From positions 1-44,938 of the forward strand of contig RKRN01000209.1 of the NCBI GenBank assembly GCA_007571365.1: 44,938 nucleotides of DNA, written 5' to 3'. A model generated the notes under the pieces. That model was not told where the DNA came from, ran no database searches, and worked only from the letters and a program-made list of their open reading frames with translations. This document shows positions 1-8,423 of this stretch, in pieces. Numbering within the stretch: position 1 is the first letter of the stretch; every line of letters starts with the position of its first letter. Made by a program: the position numbers and the translations under genes. This DNA comes from Candidatus Latescibacterota bacterium (GTDB lineage Bacteria > Latescibacterota > UBA2968 > UBA8231).

Positions 1-534
1 GTCTTGGGCGGCCCGCCGGCCGTTGGCAAAACCTCAGTCGCCCGAGCACTCCTCGCGCTCTGCCCCAACACCTTTCTGCTCGACAAAGACCAAACGGCCG
101 CGGGTTTTATCCTCGAAGCAGCCGCGCTGCGAGGCGACGCACCCGGGGCGGCTTACGGCGTTCCGCACTACTGGCACAAGCTCCGTCCGCTCGAATATGC
201 CAGCACCCTCGCCGCAGCTTGTGCTAACCTCGTCGGCACCCGCCAAGTCCTCCTCGTCGGCGGCTTTGGCCCCGAACTAGGCGTGGATGCCCTCTGGGAA
301 GACCTCGCCGCCAACATCGCCCCGGCCACCCTAGCCGTCCTCCACCTCGACCCGCCGTCCCCAGACGTTTGGCGCAGCCGCATGGCCGGTCGTGGTTCCC
401 GCGCCGACGCTTCGTACTTTGCCCAGCTCGCCCAGGCCCTCGGCAACCTGCCAGTCTGGGCCGGGGCCGTCCGCATCCCGACCGACAGCCCCCTGCGCTC
501 CGTCGTCCAACGCGCCCTCAACGCCCTCGCCTGA
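1..534 (+). CDS. P-loop kinase-like ATPase, 5' end cut by window
   Basis: The first visible codons lead directly into a Walker A loop (GGPPAVGKTS), which in small AAA/zeta-toxin/shikimate-kinase-like P-loop proteins follows a short N-terminal beta strand. The frame is open to base 1, so the gene most likely starts to the left of the window. The TTG at base 4 is only the first in-window start-like codon. About 177 residues are visible. A hydrophobic second strand (RQVLLVGGFG, near residue 80) resembles a Walker B/strand 3 region, and late arginines (WRSRMAGRGSRA) could form a lid. The family implies an ATP-dependent phosphotransferase or nucleotide-binding protein in the cytoplasm, but the substrate cannot be read. 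The next gene is in the same direction 53 bases later. Confidence 0.6.
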   Translation, partial: VLGGPPAVGKTSVARALLALCPNTFLLDKDQTAAGFILEAAALRGDAPGAAYGVPHYWHKLRPLEYASTLAAACANLVGTRQVLLVGGFGPELGVDALWEDLAANIAPATLAVLHLDPPSPDVWRSRMAGRGSRADASYFAQLAQALGNLPVWAGAVRIPTDSPLRSVVQRALNALA

Positions 535-587
535 AGGCGCACGGGCGTTGACTTTTTTCGGTTTTACCCTTTATTTTTTAGGATGTT

Positions 588-1844
588 ATGTTAATCGTCC
601 ACAGTGCCTTAGGCTACTGCGTTCTACTCATCATAGCCTATCTCAGCGGCCACCGCCCTCGCTCCATTCCCTGGAAAACCATTGGCGTAGCCACGGTGCT
701 CCAAGTCCTGCTGGCCGCCATCCTGCTGCAACCAGCCATTCGCTCGTTGGTCTTTGGCCTCGCCAGCGACTTGACGACCCTGCTCAAAAAAACCGCGCTT
801 ACCGCCAATGAGTCGCTGCTGTTTAGCGGCGTCAGCGCAGAGTCGTTTGCCCGCGAACACGGGCCGGTGGTCGCCCTCGAAATCGCGGCGATCCTCATCT
901 TCGTCGCCTCGCTTTCGCGGGTGCTCTACCACTACCGGCTTCTCCCTTGGGTCATCGCCCGGCTCAGTCGGTTCATGCAGAAGTCCATGGGCATCAGCTC
1001 GGCCGAGGGCATCGGCATGAGTGCCAACATTTTTCTCGGCATGACCGAAGCCCCGCTCTTGATCCGCCCCTACGTGGCCCGCCTAACCGAAAGCGAACTG
1101 TTGTGCCTGATGATCGGCGGCATGGCCACCATCGCTGGCACCGTGATGACCATTTACGCGACCATGCTCGGAGCGATTCACCCGGATATTGCCGGGCACA
1201 TCTTCGTCGCGTCGTTGCTTAGCGCCCCGGCCGCCATCGCCGTAGCCAAGCTCATGATCCCGGAAACGGAACGAGCGGAAACAGCCCAAGAGAAAGTAGA
1301 GCTGCCCCCTAGGGACACCCTCAACGGCCTCGACGCGGCCGCCCGTGGCGCGGCCGAGGGCATGCACTTGGTGATCAATATCCTCGCCATGCTCATCGCC
1401 TTTATCGGTCTAGTCGCCTTGGTCAACTATGGCCTGAGCTATCTCGACGCGCTGTTCAACGGCACGCCCAGTGGCTGGAGCCTGCAATCCATAGCCGGCG
1501 TCCTCTTCCACCCCTTGACGTGGTTGATGGGCATCCCTTGGGCCGAAGCGCGGCTCGTCGGCGAACTCATGGGTCTGAAGACCATTCTCAACGAATTCGT
1601 CGCCTACCTAGCCCTCGCTCAGCAGATGGAAGGCAATACCGCCTTGAGCACGCGCTCGTTCATTATTGCCACATACGCCCTTGGCGGCTTTGCCAACTTC
1701 GGCTCCGTAGCCATTATGATCGGCGGCATCGGCGGCATCGCGCCCGAGCGGCGCGGCGACTTGGCGCGCTTGGGGCTGCGCTCGTTGGTCGGCGGTACGC
1801 TCGCGACCATGGCGACCGGCTGCGTGATTGGGCTGTACCTGTGA
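588..1844 (+). CDS. Concentrative nucleoside transporter, NupC family
   Basis: A 418-residue polytopic inner-membrane protein of the usual length for NupC/CNT transporters, which import nucleosides using a proton or sodium gradient. Hydrophobic segments run along its whole length. The family's most conserved stretches are present: an N-domain Gly/Glu segment (GMTEAPLLIRPY, near residue 152) and a C-terminal segment GGFANFGSVAIMIGGIGG (near residue 365). A weak AGGA lies just upstream of the ATG chosen. No nucleoside-catabolic genes sit next to it, so whether it favours purines or pyrimidines and H+ or Na+ is open. The family call is secure. Confidence 0.9.
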   Translation: MLIVHSALGYCVLLIIAYLSGHRPRSIPWKTIGVATVLQVLLAAILLQPAIRSLVFGLASDLTTLLKKTALTANESLLFSGVSAESFAREHGPVVALEIAAILIFVASLSRVLYHYRLLPWVIARLSRFMQKSMGISSAEGIGMSANIFLGMTEAPLLIRPYVARLTESELLCLMIGGMATIAGTVMTIYATMLGAIHPDIAGHIFVASLLSAPAAIAVAKLMIPETERAETAQEKVELPPRDTLNGLDAAARGAAEGMHLVINILAMLIAFIGLVALVNYGLSYLDALFNGTPSGWSLQSIAGVLFHPLTWLMGIPWAEARLVGELMGLKTILNEFVAYLALAQQMEGNTALSTRSFIIATYALGGFANFGSVAIMIGGIGGIAPERRGDLARLGLRSLVGGTLATMATGCVIGLYL

Positions 1845-1894
1845 AACTCAGGGGTACTTCGGGCGTTGTACAATTTAGCGGAAGCGGAAAGCAG

Positions 1895-2143
1895 ATGAAG
1901 ACAAAAAAGACGACCTATCGCGCCCGGTTTGACGGCCACCGGCGGCTCGCTGCCGCCGTCATCATCCAAGCCGTCAAAGACATGCAGACCGCAGATTGCA
2001 ATCAAGAGCGGCAAACGGCTATCGACTTTCTCACCGGGGACATGTGGCCCTTTTCCGACGTGCTCGATCTGCCGTTAGACGGTCGCGCCCTCTGCGAGTA
2101 CCTACGCACCATAGAGATCACTTCCATCGAACCTCTTGGCTGA
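1895..2143 (+). CDS. Small protein of unknown function (82 aa)
   Basis: This short ORF starts at an ATG preceded by a purine-rich GGAAAG. The same frame is open much further upstream, but that part lies inside the nucleoside transporter gene, so the internal ATG is the sensible start. The protein begins with a basic stretch (MKTKKTTYRARFDG) and continues with an amphipathic helix-like segment (RRLAAAVIIQAVKDMQ). It ends with acidic and leucine-rich sequence. No signal peptide, membrane segment or metal site is visible. I do not recognise a family. The arrangement of a predicted helix followed by FLTGDMWPFSDVLDL faintly resembles small phage-associated proteins, but that is not enough for a function. 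Confidence 0.5.
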   Translation: MKTKKTTYRARFDGHRRLAAAVIIQAVKDMQTADCNQERQTAIDFLTGDMWPFSDVLDLPLDGRALCEYLRTIEITSIEPLG

Positions 2144-2196
2144 CCGGCGCAGAAGTGGTATTTTCCGCGGCGCATCCAACCCAGAGACGGTCCCAC

Positions 2197-3009
2197 ATGG
2201 AACTTTCACCCGCGCAGGTTCGCTTCTTCAAAAGCTTTGGCTATCTCTACTTCCCGCAGCTTTTTGCCGCCGACGAGATCGCTTGGATCACCGAGGAGTT
2301 TGAGCACTCCATCCAAGCTTGTGGCAACGGCGCACAACACGACGGCAGCAAGCGCACCATGTTCGGCGGCCCCATTGAGCACCGCGAGCGGCTTTGCAAC
2401 CTCCTAGATGACGAGCGCATCGTCGCCATTTGCAACGGCGTCCTCGGCGAAAACTTCAACTACGCCAGTGGCGATGGCAACTACTACAGCGGCGATACCG
2501 GCTGGCACCCCGATGGCAGCTGGGGCCAGCTTTTTTCAGTCAAAATTGCCTTCTACTTAGACGAGTTGACCCGCGATACGGGCTGTCTGCGCGTACTGCC
2601 CGGCAGCCACCATCCCAATCACTTTGTCCGCGCCAAGGGCCTCAACCTCAACAACGCTGCGGAGCTGTTTGGTGTCGAGCCGCGCGATGTGCCCGGCCAC
2701 CTCGCGCTCGAAACGACCCCCGGCGACCTCGTCATCTTCAACCACGACCTCTATCACGCCTCCTTCGGCGGCAGCCAGCGGCGGCGCATGTTTACCATGA
2801 ACCTCACCCGCCCCTGCACCAACGACGCCGATCTAGCCACTCTCAGGGACTATCTCCGCCGGCACTCTCCTGGCGGCTACCAAGTCGTCACCGGCGGTGG
2901 TATGTTCTATCCCACTATGCTCGATACCGCCAGCCCGGAGCGCATGGTTCACCTGCGCCAATGCGCCGAAGTCCACGACGAACTCTTCCCGGAATTGGCG
3001 CGGCATTGA
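2197..3009 (+). CDS. Phytanoyl-CoA dioxygenase (PhyH) family protein
   Basis: A 270-residue cytoplasmic Fe(II)/2-oxoglutarate-type oxygenase. The double-stranded beta-helix metal motif is visible as H104-P-D106 (GWHPDGSWG). The distal His is in NHDLYHAS (His187, with His183 nearby). It is followed by a run of arginines (QRRRMF) that would bind the 2-oxoglutarate carboxylate, and PGSHHPNHF matches the usual core. The ATG chosen gives a family-typical N-terminus (LSPAQVRFFKSFGYLYFPQLF-like, 'returns along the enzyme by FxxxGY'). A longer upstream extension would be out of character. Family members hydroxylate diverse small molecules or acyl-CoAs, and the substrate here is unknown. No lipid-catabolism genes are adjacent. 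Confidence 0.88.
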   Translation: MELSPAQVRFFKSFGYLYFPQLFAADEIAWITEEFEHSIQACGNGAQHDGSKRTMFGGPIEHRERLCNLLDDERIVAICNGVLGENFNYASGDGNYYSGDTGWHPDGSWGQLFSVKIAFYLDELTRDTGCLRVLPGSHHPNHFVRAKGLNLNNAAELFGVEPRDVPGHLALETTPGDLVIFNHDLYHASFGGSQRRRMFTMNLTRPCTNDADLATLRDYLRRHSPGGYQVVTGGGMFYPTMLDTASPERMVHLRQCAEVHDELFPELARH

Positions 3010-3034
3010 CGATAAGCCCACTGGTGCAGATATT
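3006..3034 (+). promoter_or_regulatory. Candidate sigma-70-type promoter for tRNA-Lys
   Basis: A TTGACG box at 3006-3011 is followed after 17 bases by GATATT at 3029-3034 (4 of 6 matches to the -10 consensus). Transcription would begin close to the first base of the tRNA at 3041. The -35 box overlaps the stop codon of the dioxygenase gene. It is seen by eye only and is therefore weak evidence. Confidence 0.3.
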
Positions 3035-3040
3035 TTCTCT

Positions 3041-3116
<76 letters not shown>

Positions 3117-3121
3117 TCTTT

Positions 3122-3163
3122 GCCAAAGGGGTTTGCGGACGCTGTTTCCGCACGCCCTTTGGC
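3122..3163. repeat. Intergenic palindromic repeat, copy 1
   Basis: An inverted repeat built from GCCAAAGGG...CCCTTTGGC (outer arms) enclosing GCGGA...TCCGC (inner arms) with a central CGCTGTT. A diverged copy lies at 4994-5036. The shared core runs on for about 15 bases after the palindrome (GGCGG[T/C]AAA...GCTC). No T-run follows on either strand, so it is better described as a dispersed REP-like or MITE-like element than as an intrinsic terminator. Confidence 0.6.
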
Positions 3164-3279
3164 GGTAAAAAAGCTCGCGTCTGCAAAACTCCCGTGCCAA
3201 ATCTCCCGGCACGGCGTAGCCAAGAGCAAGTCAGTCTTTCGCAGGCATCGCGGTCTGAGGGCCGCCCCAAGCGACAGCC

Positions 3280-4527
3280 CTACACCGATGCCAACTCCCG
3301 AAAATCCGTCCCGGCCGGCTTCTGAAAAACCCGCAGATCAAAGGCGGGCACAATGGCGAAGATGTGGTCGAAAATGTCGGCCTGAATCGCCTCGTAGTTG
3401 GCCCAGACCTTATCCTTGCAGAAGACATAGATTTCGAGGGGCAGTCCCTTGGAAGTAGGCGCTAGCTGACGCACCAGAAAGGTCATCTCTTGGTTGATCT
3501 GCGGATGGTTTTTCAGATACGCCTGCACGTAGGCGCGAAAGGTGCCGACATTGGTCATGCGCCGCCCGTTTACCAGATGCGAAAGATCTACTTGGTTGAG
3601 CTTGTTGTATTCGGCGAGCTCTTGCTTCTTGCGCTCAATGTGGGCGGTGATGTACTGGATTTTGGCGAAGCGGGCGAGCATTTCCTCGTCGCAGAACTTG
3701 ATGGTGCTGACGTCGAGGTAGATCGCCCGCTTGATCCGCCGCCCGCCCGACTCCTGCATCCCGCGCCAGTTTTTGATCGACTCGCTGATCAGCGCATACG
3801 TGGGGATGGTCGTGATGGTCTGGTCCCAGTTTTGGACTTTGACCGTCATCAGCGTGATGTCGATCACGTCGCCGTCGGCTCCGTATTGAGGCATTTCAAT
3901 CCAGTCGCCACAGGCGACCAAGCGGTTGACCGAGACTTGGATGCCGGCGACCAGCCCGAGGATCGAGTCGCGGAAGACCAAGAGCAGGACCGCGGTCATC
4001 GCCGTCAGGCCGCCGAGCAAATAGAGCGGCGATTGGCCGATTAGAATCGAGACGACGAGGACGCCGCCGAGCAAAAAGAGGATGATCTTAAAAAACTGCA
4101 CCAGCCCCTTAATGGAAACTTCGTGCGAGTCCCTCGTGCTATGATAGATGCGGACGCCCGCGTTTATCAACGCATCGACGGCTAGTAAGCCGGAGAGCAC
4201 CAGATAAATAGGCGCCGCGGTTTGGATGATTTTGACAGAAACGGGATGGCCTGCTAAGGCCATTGGCCCTAGATGGTAGAAGATGAAGCCGGGCACTAGA
4301 TGGGCCAGCCGATGCAAGACTCGGCATTCGATCAGGGCGTCGTCATAGGGAAAATCAGTGCGGTGGACGATGGCGGCGAAGCCGCGGAGTAGCGGGCCTC
4401 TAGCTAAAAGATGGGCGAGCAAAGCGACCAAGGCCACCAAGGCCAAGGCGATCAGTGCAGCGAGGTCCGCGCTGAGGTCCGCGCCGAGGCCCCATTCGAG
4501 AAATCGGCTACTCAGTGCGTTGAGCAT
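3280..4527 (-). CDS. ybdG: Mechanosensitive channel, MscS superfamily, YbdG/MscM-like
   Basis: A 415-residue inner-membrane protein, matching the length of E. coli YbdG. Several hydrophobic segments fill roughly the first 200 residues. They are followed by the pore-lining helix (LGGLTAMTAVLLLVFRDSIL) and the MscS beta domain (VNRLVACGDWIEMPQYGADG, then TTIPTYALISESIKNWRGM). The C-terminal cytoplasmic part, with GRRIKRAIYLDVSTIKF, is the YbdG-specific signature rather than generic MscS. The role is release of solutes on hypo-osmotic shock. The start is supported by a strong GGGAGGAG six bases before the ATG. It is transcribed opposite to its neighbours and stands alone. Confidence 0.88.
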   Translation of the reverse strand: MLNALSSRFLEWGLGADLSADLAALIALALVALVALLAHLLARGPLLRGFAAIVHRTDFPYDDALIECRVLHRLAHLVPGFIFYHLGPMALAGHPVSVKIIQTAAPIYLVLSGLLAVDALINAGVRIYHSTRDSHEVSIKGLVQFFKIILFLLGGVLVVSILIGQSPLYLLGGLTAMTAVLLLVFRDSILGLVAGIQVSVNRLVACGDWIEMPQYGADGDVIDITLMTVKVQNWDQTITTIPTYALISESIKNWRGMQESGGRRIKRAIYLDVSTIKFCDEEMLARFAKIQYITAHIERKKQELAEYNKLNQVDLSHLVNGRRMTNVGTFRAYVQAYLKNHPQINQEMTFLVRQLAPTSKGLPLEIYVFCKDKVWANYEAIQADIFDHIFAIVPAFDLRVFQKPAGTDFRELASV

Positions 4528-4771
4528 GTTATCTCCTCCCTTCTAGACGGCCTTATTAACTGAACGCGAGTTCGGGTTAAGCGGCCTTTTCGCCAGCGTC
4601 GTTCATCTGCTTAATAACACACGGTTGCGAAAAAAGAGCAAAATCATGTCTTAGAAGAGCACTTCATCGACGCGCAGCGAACCGACCCCGAAAGGCTTTC
4701 GATACCCAGTCCAGTCGCCAATCCCACGCGGCGGCCGAAGCGGCCACTCAAAAAAAGACATCGAATCCATT

Positions 4772-4990
4772 TTGCCGATTGGTGATAGAATCGCTCCGGC
4801 AGACGATGCAGAATCTCAGAGGCTGGATTTTGTGCCGAGGAGGCTAGACGAAGTTGAAAGGGACATGATTTTGGCTACGCTCATGCACACTAGCGGCAAC
4901 CGCACTCAGAGTGCCAAAATTCTGGGCATCAGCTTGCGAACGCTACAGCGGAAACTCATACAGTTCGACGGTACCTCGCATAAAATCTAA
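4772..4990 (+). CDS. Fis-type helix-turn-helix fragment, probable remnant of an NtrC-family activator
   Basis: The last 40 residues (LDEVERDMILATLMHTSGN, then RTQSAKILGISLRTLQRKL) are a classic Fis/HTH_8 DNA-binding domain. In sigma-54-dependent activators it sits at the extreme C-terminus after receiver and AAA+ domains. Here only about 72 residues are coded from a TTG. The frame stays open upstream to about 4655 but without recognisable AAA+ motifs, and no convincing Shine-Dalgarno is present. The sequence just upstream is low in coding character. It may be a stand-alone small DNA-binding protein, but a 3' remnant of a degraded response regulator is more likely. It is followed immediately by a copy of the palindromic repeat. 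Confidence 0.45.
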   Translation: MPIGDRIAPADDAESQRLDFVPRRLDEVERDMILATLMHTSGNRTQSAKILGISLRTLQRKLIQFDGTSHKI

Positions 4991-4993
4991 GTT

Positions 4994-5036
4994 GTCAAAG
5001 GGGGGTTGCGGATGCTGTTTCCGCACTCCCTTCGGC
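4994..5036. repeat. Intergenic palindromic repeat, copy 2
   Basis: A second, less symmetric copy of the element at 3122-3163. It has GTCAAAGGG...CCCTTCGGC outer arms and GCGGA-TGCTGTT-TCCGC inner arms. The two copies share GCTGTTTCCGCAC and flank the mechanosensitive channel gene on both sides, in the same orientation. Confidence 0.6.
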
Positions 5037-5145
5037 GGCAAATTCGCTCCTGCCCAGTGCCCTGTTGCATCCTTGACATTTCTCCGTTCAGAACCTAAAA
5101 TAGCCTCTCGTTTCAGCCGCTTTAGCCCCTCCCATCTCTAGTGCC

Positions 5146-6006
5146 ATGGCCAACTCCATAGCCAAATTAGAAAAGGCACTCCGCCGCGACCCGGATTCCC
5201 CGCGCTTTGCTCGCCTCGCCGATCTCTATCTCAAACGCGGGCGCATCGAGCGCGCCATCAAACTGTGCCAAAAGGGCTGTGCGAGTTTTCCCGATTACGC
5301 CACTGGCTTTATCATCCTCAGCAAGTGCTATGAAAAACGGGGAAACTTAGAACAAGCGTGCGAGGCCATGGGGCAAGCTCTGCAGATTGACCCGGAAAAC
5401 CCCAGCGGGCACAAGCGCCTCGCCCACCTTTTTGAGCAACTCGACGCCGCGCCGCTAGCCTTGCAAAGCCTGCGCCAAGCCGCGTATTTCGACCCTTTCG
5501 ACGCTACTCTAACCGATCAGATCGACCACTTCGCCAGCCAAGTCCACCAAGATACACCGGAATCGGAGCCGGAACCGGAACCGGAACTGGAATCGGAACC
5601 CAAGCCCGAGTCCGAACCCGAAGAGGTCACAGCCGTCGCCAGCGTGCCCCCGGTCGAATCCACTCCGCCCCAAGCACTGCCGCCGAACCAACCGCCCGAC
5701 GACCGCGACGATCTGTATGGCGACACCGACGACCGCGAACTGCTCCGCCTCTTGCAGGAGATCGAAGAGGAGGAAATCGCCGAACCAGTGCCCGCACCGG
5801 AAGAGCCACCCACCCCGGCCGCCAGCGAGCCAAGCGCACCGAAAAGCAAGCGTATTGCCACTATGACGCTAGCCGAAATCTATACCACGCAAGGTTTGAC
5901 TCAAAAGGCGATTGAAACGTATCGCGAGCTGCTCGAACAGGAGCCGAACAACACCATCATCCGCAGCAAGCTAGCTTCGCTAGAACGAAGCAGTAACGCA
6001 CACTAA
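5146..6006 (+). CDS. Tetratricopeptide-repeat protein with Glu/Pro-rich linker
   Basis: A 286-residue protein in three parts. Residues about 1-125 contain three to four TPR helix pairs (FARLADLYLKRGRIERAIKL, GFIILSKCYEKRGNLEQA, KRLAHLFEQLDAAPLALQSL). Residues about 135-235 are a low-complexity Glu/Pro linker, partly encoded by a CCGGAA-type hexamer repeat near 5560-5625. The last 45 residues form another TPR unit (TLAEIYTTQGLTQKAIETY). TPRs mediate protein-protein contacts, and no enzyme domain, signal peptide or membrane segment is visible. It is the first gene of the run leading into efp, accB and accC, with a 10-base gap to efp, so co-transcription is likely. The specific partner is unknown. 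Confidence 0.75.
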   Translation: MANSIAKLEKALRRDPDSPRFARLADLYLKRGRIERAIKLCQKGCASFPDYATGFIILSKCYEKRGNLEQACEAMGQALQIDPENPSGHKRLAHLFEQLDAAPLALQSLRQAAYFDPFDATLTDQIDHFASQVHQDTPESEPEPEPELESEPKPESEPEEVTAVASVPPVESTPPQALPPNQPPDDRDDLYGDTDDRELLRLLQEIEEEEIAEPVPAPEEPPTPAASEPSAPKSKRIATMTLAEIYTTQGLTQKAIETYRELLEQEPNNTIIRSKLASLERSSNAH

Positions 6007-6016
6007 CGGGAGCGAT

Positions 6017-6574
6017 ATGGCAGATACCACAGATTTCAGAAACGGCTTTACTATGTCCCTCAACGGGGAGATCTTCTCCATCGTCGAATTTCAGCACGTC
6101 AAACCGGGCAAAGGCAGTGCCTTCGTGCGCACCAAGCTCAAAAACACCAAGACCGGTGCTGTGCTCGATCGCACCTTCCGCTCGGGCGATAAAGTAGAGC
6201 AAGTCCGGCTCGAAAAGCGCCAGATGCAATACCTCTATTCCGACCAAGGGCTGTACTACTTCATGGACTTGGACACCTACGAGCAACTTCCAGTGCCCGC
6301 CGCGCTCGTCGGCACAGCCAGCACACTCCTCAAAGAAAGCGAGAACGCCTTCCTCCTCATAGCAGGCGAGGAGATCGTCGCCGTTGAGCTACCCAACTTC
6401 GTCTCCCTTGTCGTCACTCACACTGAACCGGGCATCAAGGGCGACACCGCCACTGGCGCGGTCAAGCCAGCCACCCTAGAAACCGGCTACGTGGTGCAAG
6501 TGCCGCTCTTCATCAACAAGGGCGACCGGCTCAAGGTCGATACCCGCTCGGGCGAATACGTAGAGCGCGTTTGA
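6017..6574 (+). CDS. efp: Translation elongation factor P
   Basis: A 185-residue protein of the normal EF-P length with the three beta-barrel domains. EF-P binds stalled ribosomes between the P and E sites and relieves arrest at polyproline stretches. The conserved loop of domain I is seen as VKPGKGSAF, with Lys32 at the tip where modification occurs in many bacteria. The conserved C-terminal domain ends with VDTRSGEYVERV. No modifying enzyme (EpmA/EpmB, or the rhamnosyl or deoxyhypusine-like systems) is seen here, so the modification state is unknown. GGGAG precedes the ATG. The efp-accB-accC order is a common bacterial arrangement. Confidence 0.96.
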   Translation: MADTTDFRNGFTMSLNGEIFSIVEFQHVKPGKGSAFVRTKLKNTKTGAVLDRTFRSGDKVEQVRLEKRQMQYLYSDQGLYYFMDLDTYEQLPVPAALVGTASTLLKESENAFLLIAGEEIVAVELPNFVSLVVTHTEPGIKGDTATGAVKPATLETGYVVQVPLFINKGDRLKVDTRSGEYVERV

Positions 6575-6592
6575 GAAAGGACGACACCTCCT

Positions 6593-7051
6593 GTGAACCA
6601 AGACAAGCTCCGCCAACTGCTAGCGCTTTTTCACGATAGCGATCTAGAAGAGCTAGAGGTCCAACACAGCTTCTGGCACGGCACGCGCATCCGCTTAACT
6701 CGCAGTCGTGCGCCCTCTCCTGTAGCCCCGGCCATTGCGCCCCTGGTGTCCACCGCGCCCCCGGAGCCTGCGGCCCCAACTCCGGCTCCGGCCGAAAAGA
6801 CCGACGATGGCCTGCACGAGGTGCTGTCGCCCATGGTCGGCACGTTTTATCAGGCCGCCTCGCCCGAAGCCGATCCCTTTGTGCGCCAAGGCGATCGCAT
6901 CGAAAGCGGCCAGACCCTCTGCATCATCGAGGCCATGAAGATCATGAACGAGATTCCAGCGGATGTCCAAGGCGAAGTAGTCGAGATCCTCGTCGGCGAC
7001 GCCCAACCCGTTGAATACAACCAAGCACTGTTCAAAATTCGCCCCGACTAA
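6593..7051 (+). CDS. accB: Biotin carboxyl carrier protein of acetyl-CoA carboxylase
   Basis: A 152-residue BCCP. The N-terminal helix-forming region is followed by an Ala/Pro-rich flexible linker (residues about 40-70) and a C-terminal biotinyl domain. The biotinylation motif EAMKIMNEI is intact, with Lys116 as attachment site. The protein carries carboxybiotin from AccC to the AccAD carboxyltransferase for malonyl-CoA and fatty-acid synthesis. The start is a GTG 18 bases after efp, which gives the expected N-terminus. accC follows after six bases. The accA and accD genes are not in the window. Confidence 0.95.
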   Translation: MNQDKLRQLLALFHDSDLEELEVQHSFWHGTRIRLTRSRAPSPVAPAIAPLVSTAPPEPAAPTPAPAEKTDDGLHEVLSPMVGTFYQAASPEADPFVRQGDRIESGQTLCIIEAMKIMNEIPADVQGEVVEILVGDAQPVEYNQALFKIRPD

Positions 7052-7057
7052 AAGGCT

Positions 7058-8404
7058 GTGTTTAAAAAAATCCTCATTGCCGACCGCGGCGAAATCGCCC
7101 TGCGCGTCATCCGCGCCTGCAAGGAGATGGACATCGCGACGGTGGCTGTCCACTCCCAAGCCGACACCCGCTCCTTGCACGTATCTTTTGCCGACGAGGA
7201 CGTCTGCATCGGCCCGGCGGCGGGCAAGGACAGCTACCGCAACATCGTCAACATCATCAGTGCCGCCCAACTGACCAACGCCGACGCGATCCACCCCGGC
7301 TATGGCCCCTTAGCCGAAAACGCCGACTTCTCCGAAATCTGCGCCGATTGCGGCATCCAGTTCATCGGCCCGCCTACTGCGGCCATCCGCAAAATGGGCG
7401 ACAAGGCCGTCGCCCGCCACACTATGCAGGAGGCCGACGTGCCCGTGGTACCGGGCAGCGAGGGCGCACTCCACTCGCTAGACGACGCCCGTCAATGGGC
7501 GGAAAAGGTCGGCTTTCCGCTGCGCCTCAAGGCCTCGGCCGGCGGCGGTGGGCGCGGGATGCGAGTCGTCCGCGCCATGGATGAATTGGAGGAAGCCTGG
7601 CAGATGGCGCGCCGCGAAGCGCGTACCGCCTTTACCAGCGACGCCGTGTACATGGAGCGCTCCATCGAAGAGGCGCGCCACATCGAAATCCAAGTTCTCG
7701 GCGACCAGCACGGCAACCTCGTCCACCTCGGCGAGCGCGAGTGCTCCATTCAGCGACGGCACCAAAAGCTCCTCGAAGAAAGCCCCTCGCCCGTAGTTGA
7801 CCCCGACCTGCGCCAGCGGCTTGGCGCGGCCGCCCTCGCCGGCGCAGCCGCGGTCGGCTACTACAGCGCGGGGACCATTGAACTCCTCGTCGATTCAGAC
7901 CACAACTTCTACTTCATGGAGATGAATACCCGCATCCAAGTCGAGCACCCGGTTACCGAAATAGTCGCCGGCATCGACCTAGTCCGGGAACAGATTCGCA
8001 TTGCGGCCGGCGAGCCCCTCCGCTTTAGCCAAGCGGATGTCCAACTCACCGGGCACGCCATTGAATGCCGGATCAACGCCGAGGATCCCGCGCGCAACTT
8101 CATCCCCTCTTCGGGCGTCATCCAAGTTCTCCACCTGCCGGGCGGCCCCGGCGTCCGCATCGACAGCCACATCTACCAAGGCTACGAGATTCCTCCTTAC
8201 TACGATTCCCTGCTGGCCAAAATCATCGCCTACGGCTCCGACCGCCAAAGTGCCATAGCGCGGATGCGTCGCGTCTTGGGCGAATGCACAATAGAAGGCG
8301 TGGCCACCACCTTGCCCTTTCACCGAACCCTATTCACCGAACCCGACTTTATCGCCGGGCAATTCGATACCAACTACGTAGCCAACTCAAGGTGGTCGTC
8401 TTGA
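7058..8404 (+). CDS. accC: Biotin carboxylase subunit of acetyl-CoA carboxylase
   Basis: A 448-residue protein, the normal AccC length, beginning at GTG with the canonical FKKILIADRGEIALRVIRA. The ATP-grasp glycine loop is visible (KASAGGGGRGMRVV, near residue 160). The active-site signature MNTRIQVEHPVTE (near residue 288) and the biotin carboxylase C-terminal region (GHAIECRINAEDP) follow. It carboxylates biotin on AccB using ATP and bicarbonate in the cytoplasm. It lies six bases from accB, and gcvH follows after 19 bases, so the group is probably transcribed as one unit. Confidence 0.96.
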   Translation: MFKKILIADRGEIALRVIRACKEMDIATVAVHSQADTRSLHVSFADEDVCIGPAAGKDSYRNIVNIISAAQLTNADAIHPGYGPLAENADFSEICADCGIQFIGPPTAAIRKMGDKAVARHTMQEADVPVVPGSEGALHSLDDARQWAEKVGFPLRLKASAGGGGRGMRVVRAMDELEEAWQMARREARTAFTSDAVYMERSIEEARHIEIQVLGDQHGNLVHLGERECSIQRRHQKLLEESPSPVVDPDLRQRLGAAALAGAAAVGYYSAGTIELLVDSDHNFYFMEMNTRIQVEHPVTEIVAGIDLVREQIRIAAGEPLRFSQADVQLTGHAIECRINAEDPARNFIPSSGVIQVLHLPGGPGVRIDSHIYQGYEIPPYYDSLLAKIIAYGSDRQSAIARMRRVLGECTIEGVATTLPFHRTLFTEPDFIAGQFDTNYVANSRWSS

Positions 8405-8423
8405 GCAAGCACGAGAGGTAATC

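Noticed and set aside
3122..3163. Hairpin after tRNA-Lys as an intrinsic terminator
   Set aside because: No T-run follows on either strand and a second copy exists at 4994-5036, so a dispersed repeat explains it better.
5509..5861. Minus-strand Gly/Ser-rich frames
   Set aside because: They are the antisense of the Glu/Pro repeat linker in the TPR gene.
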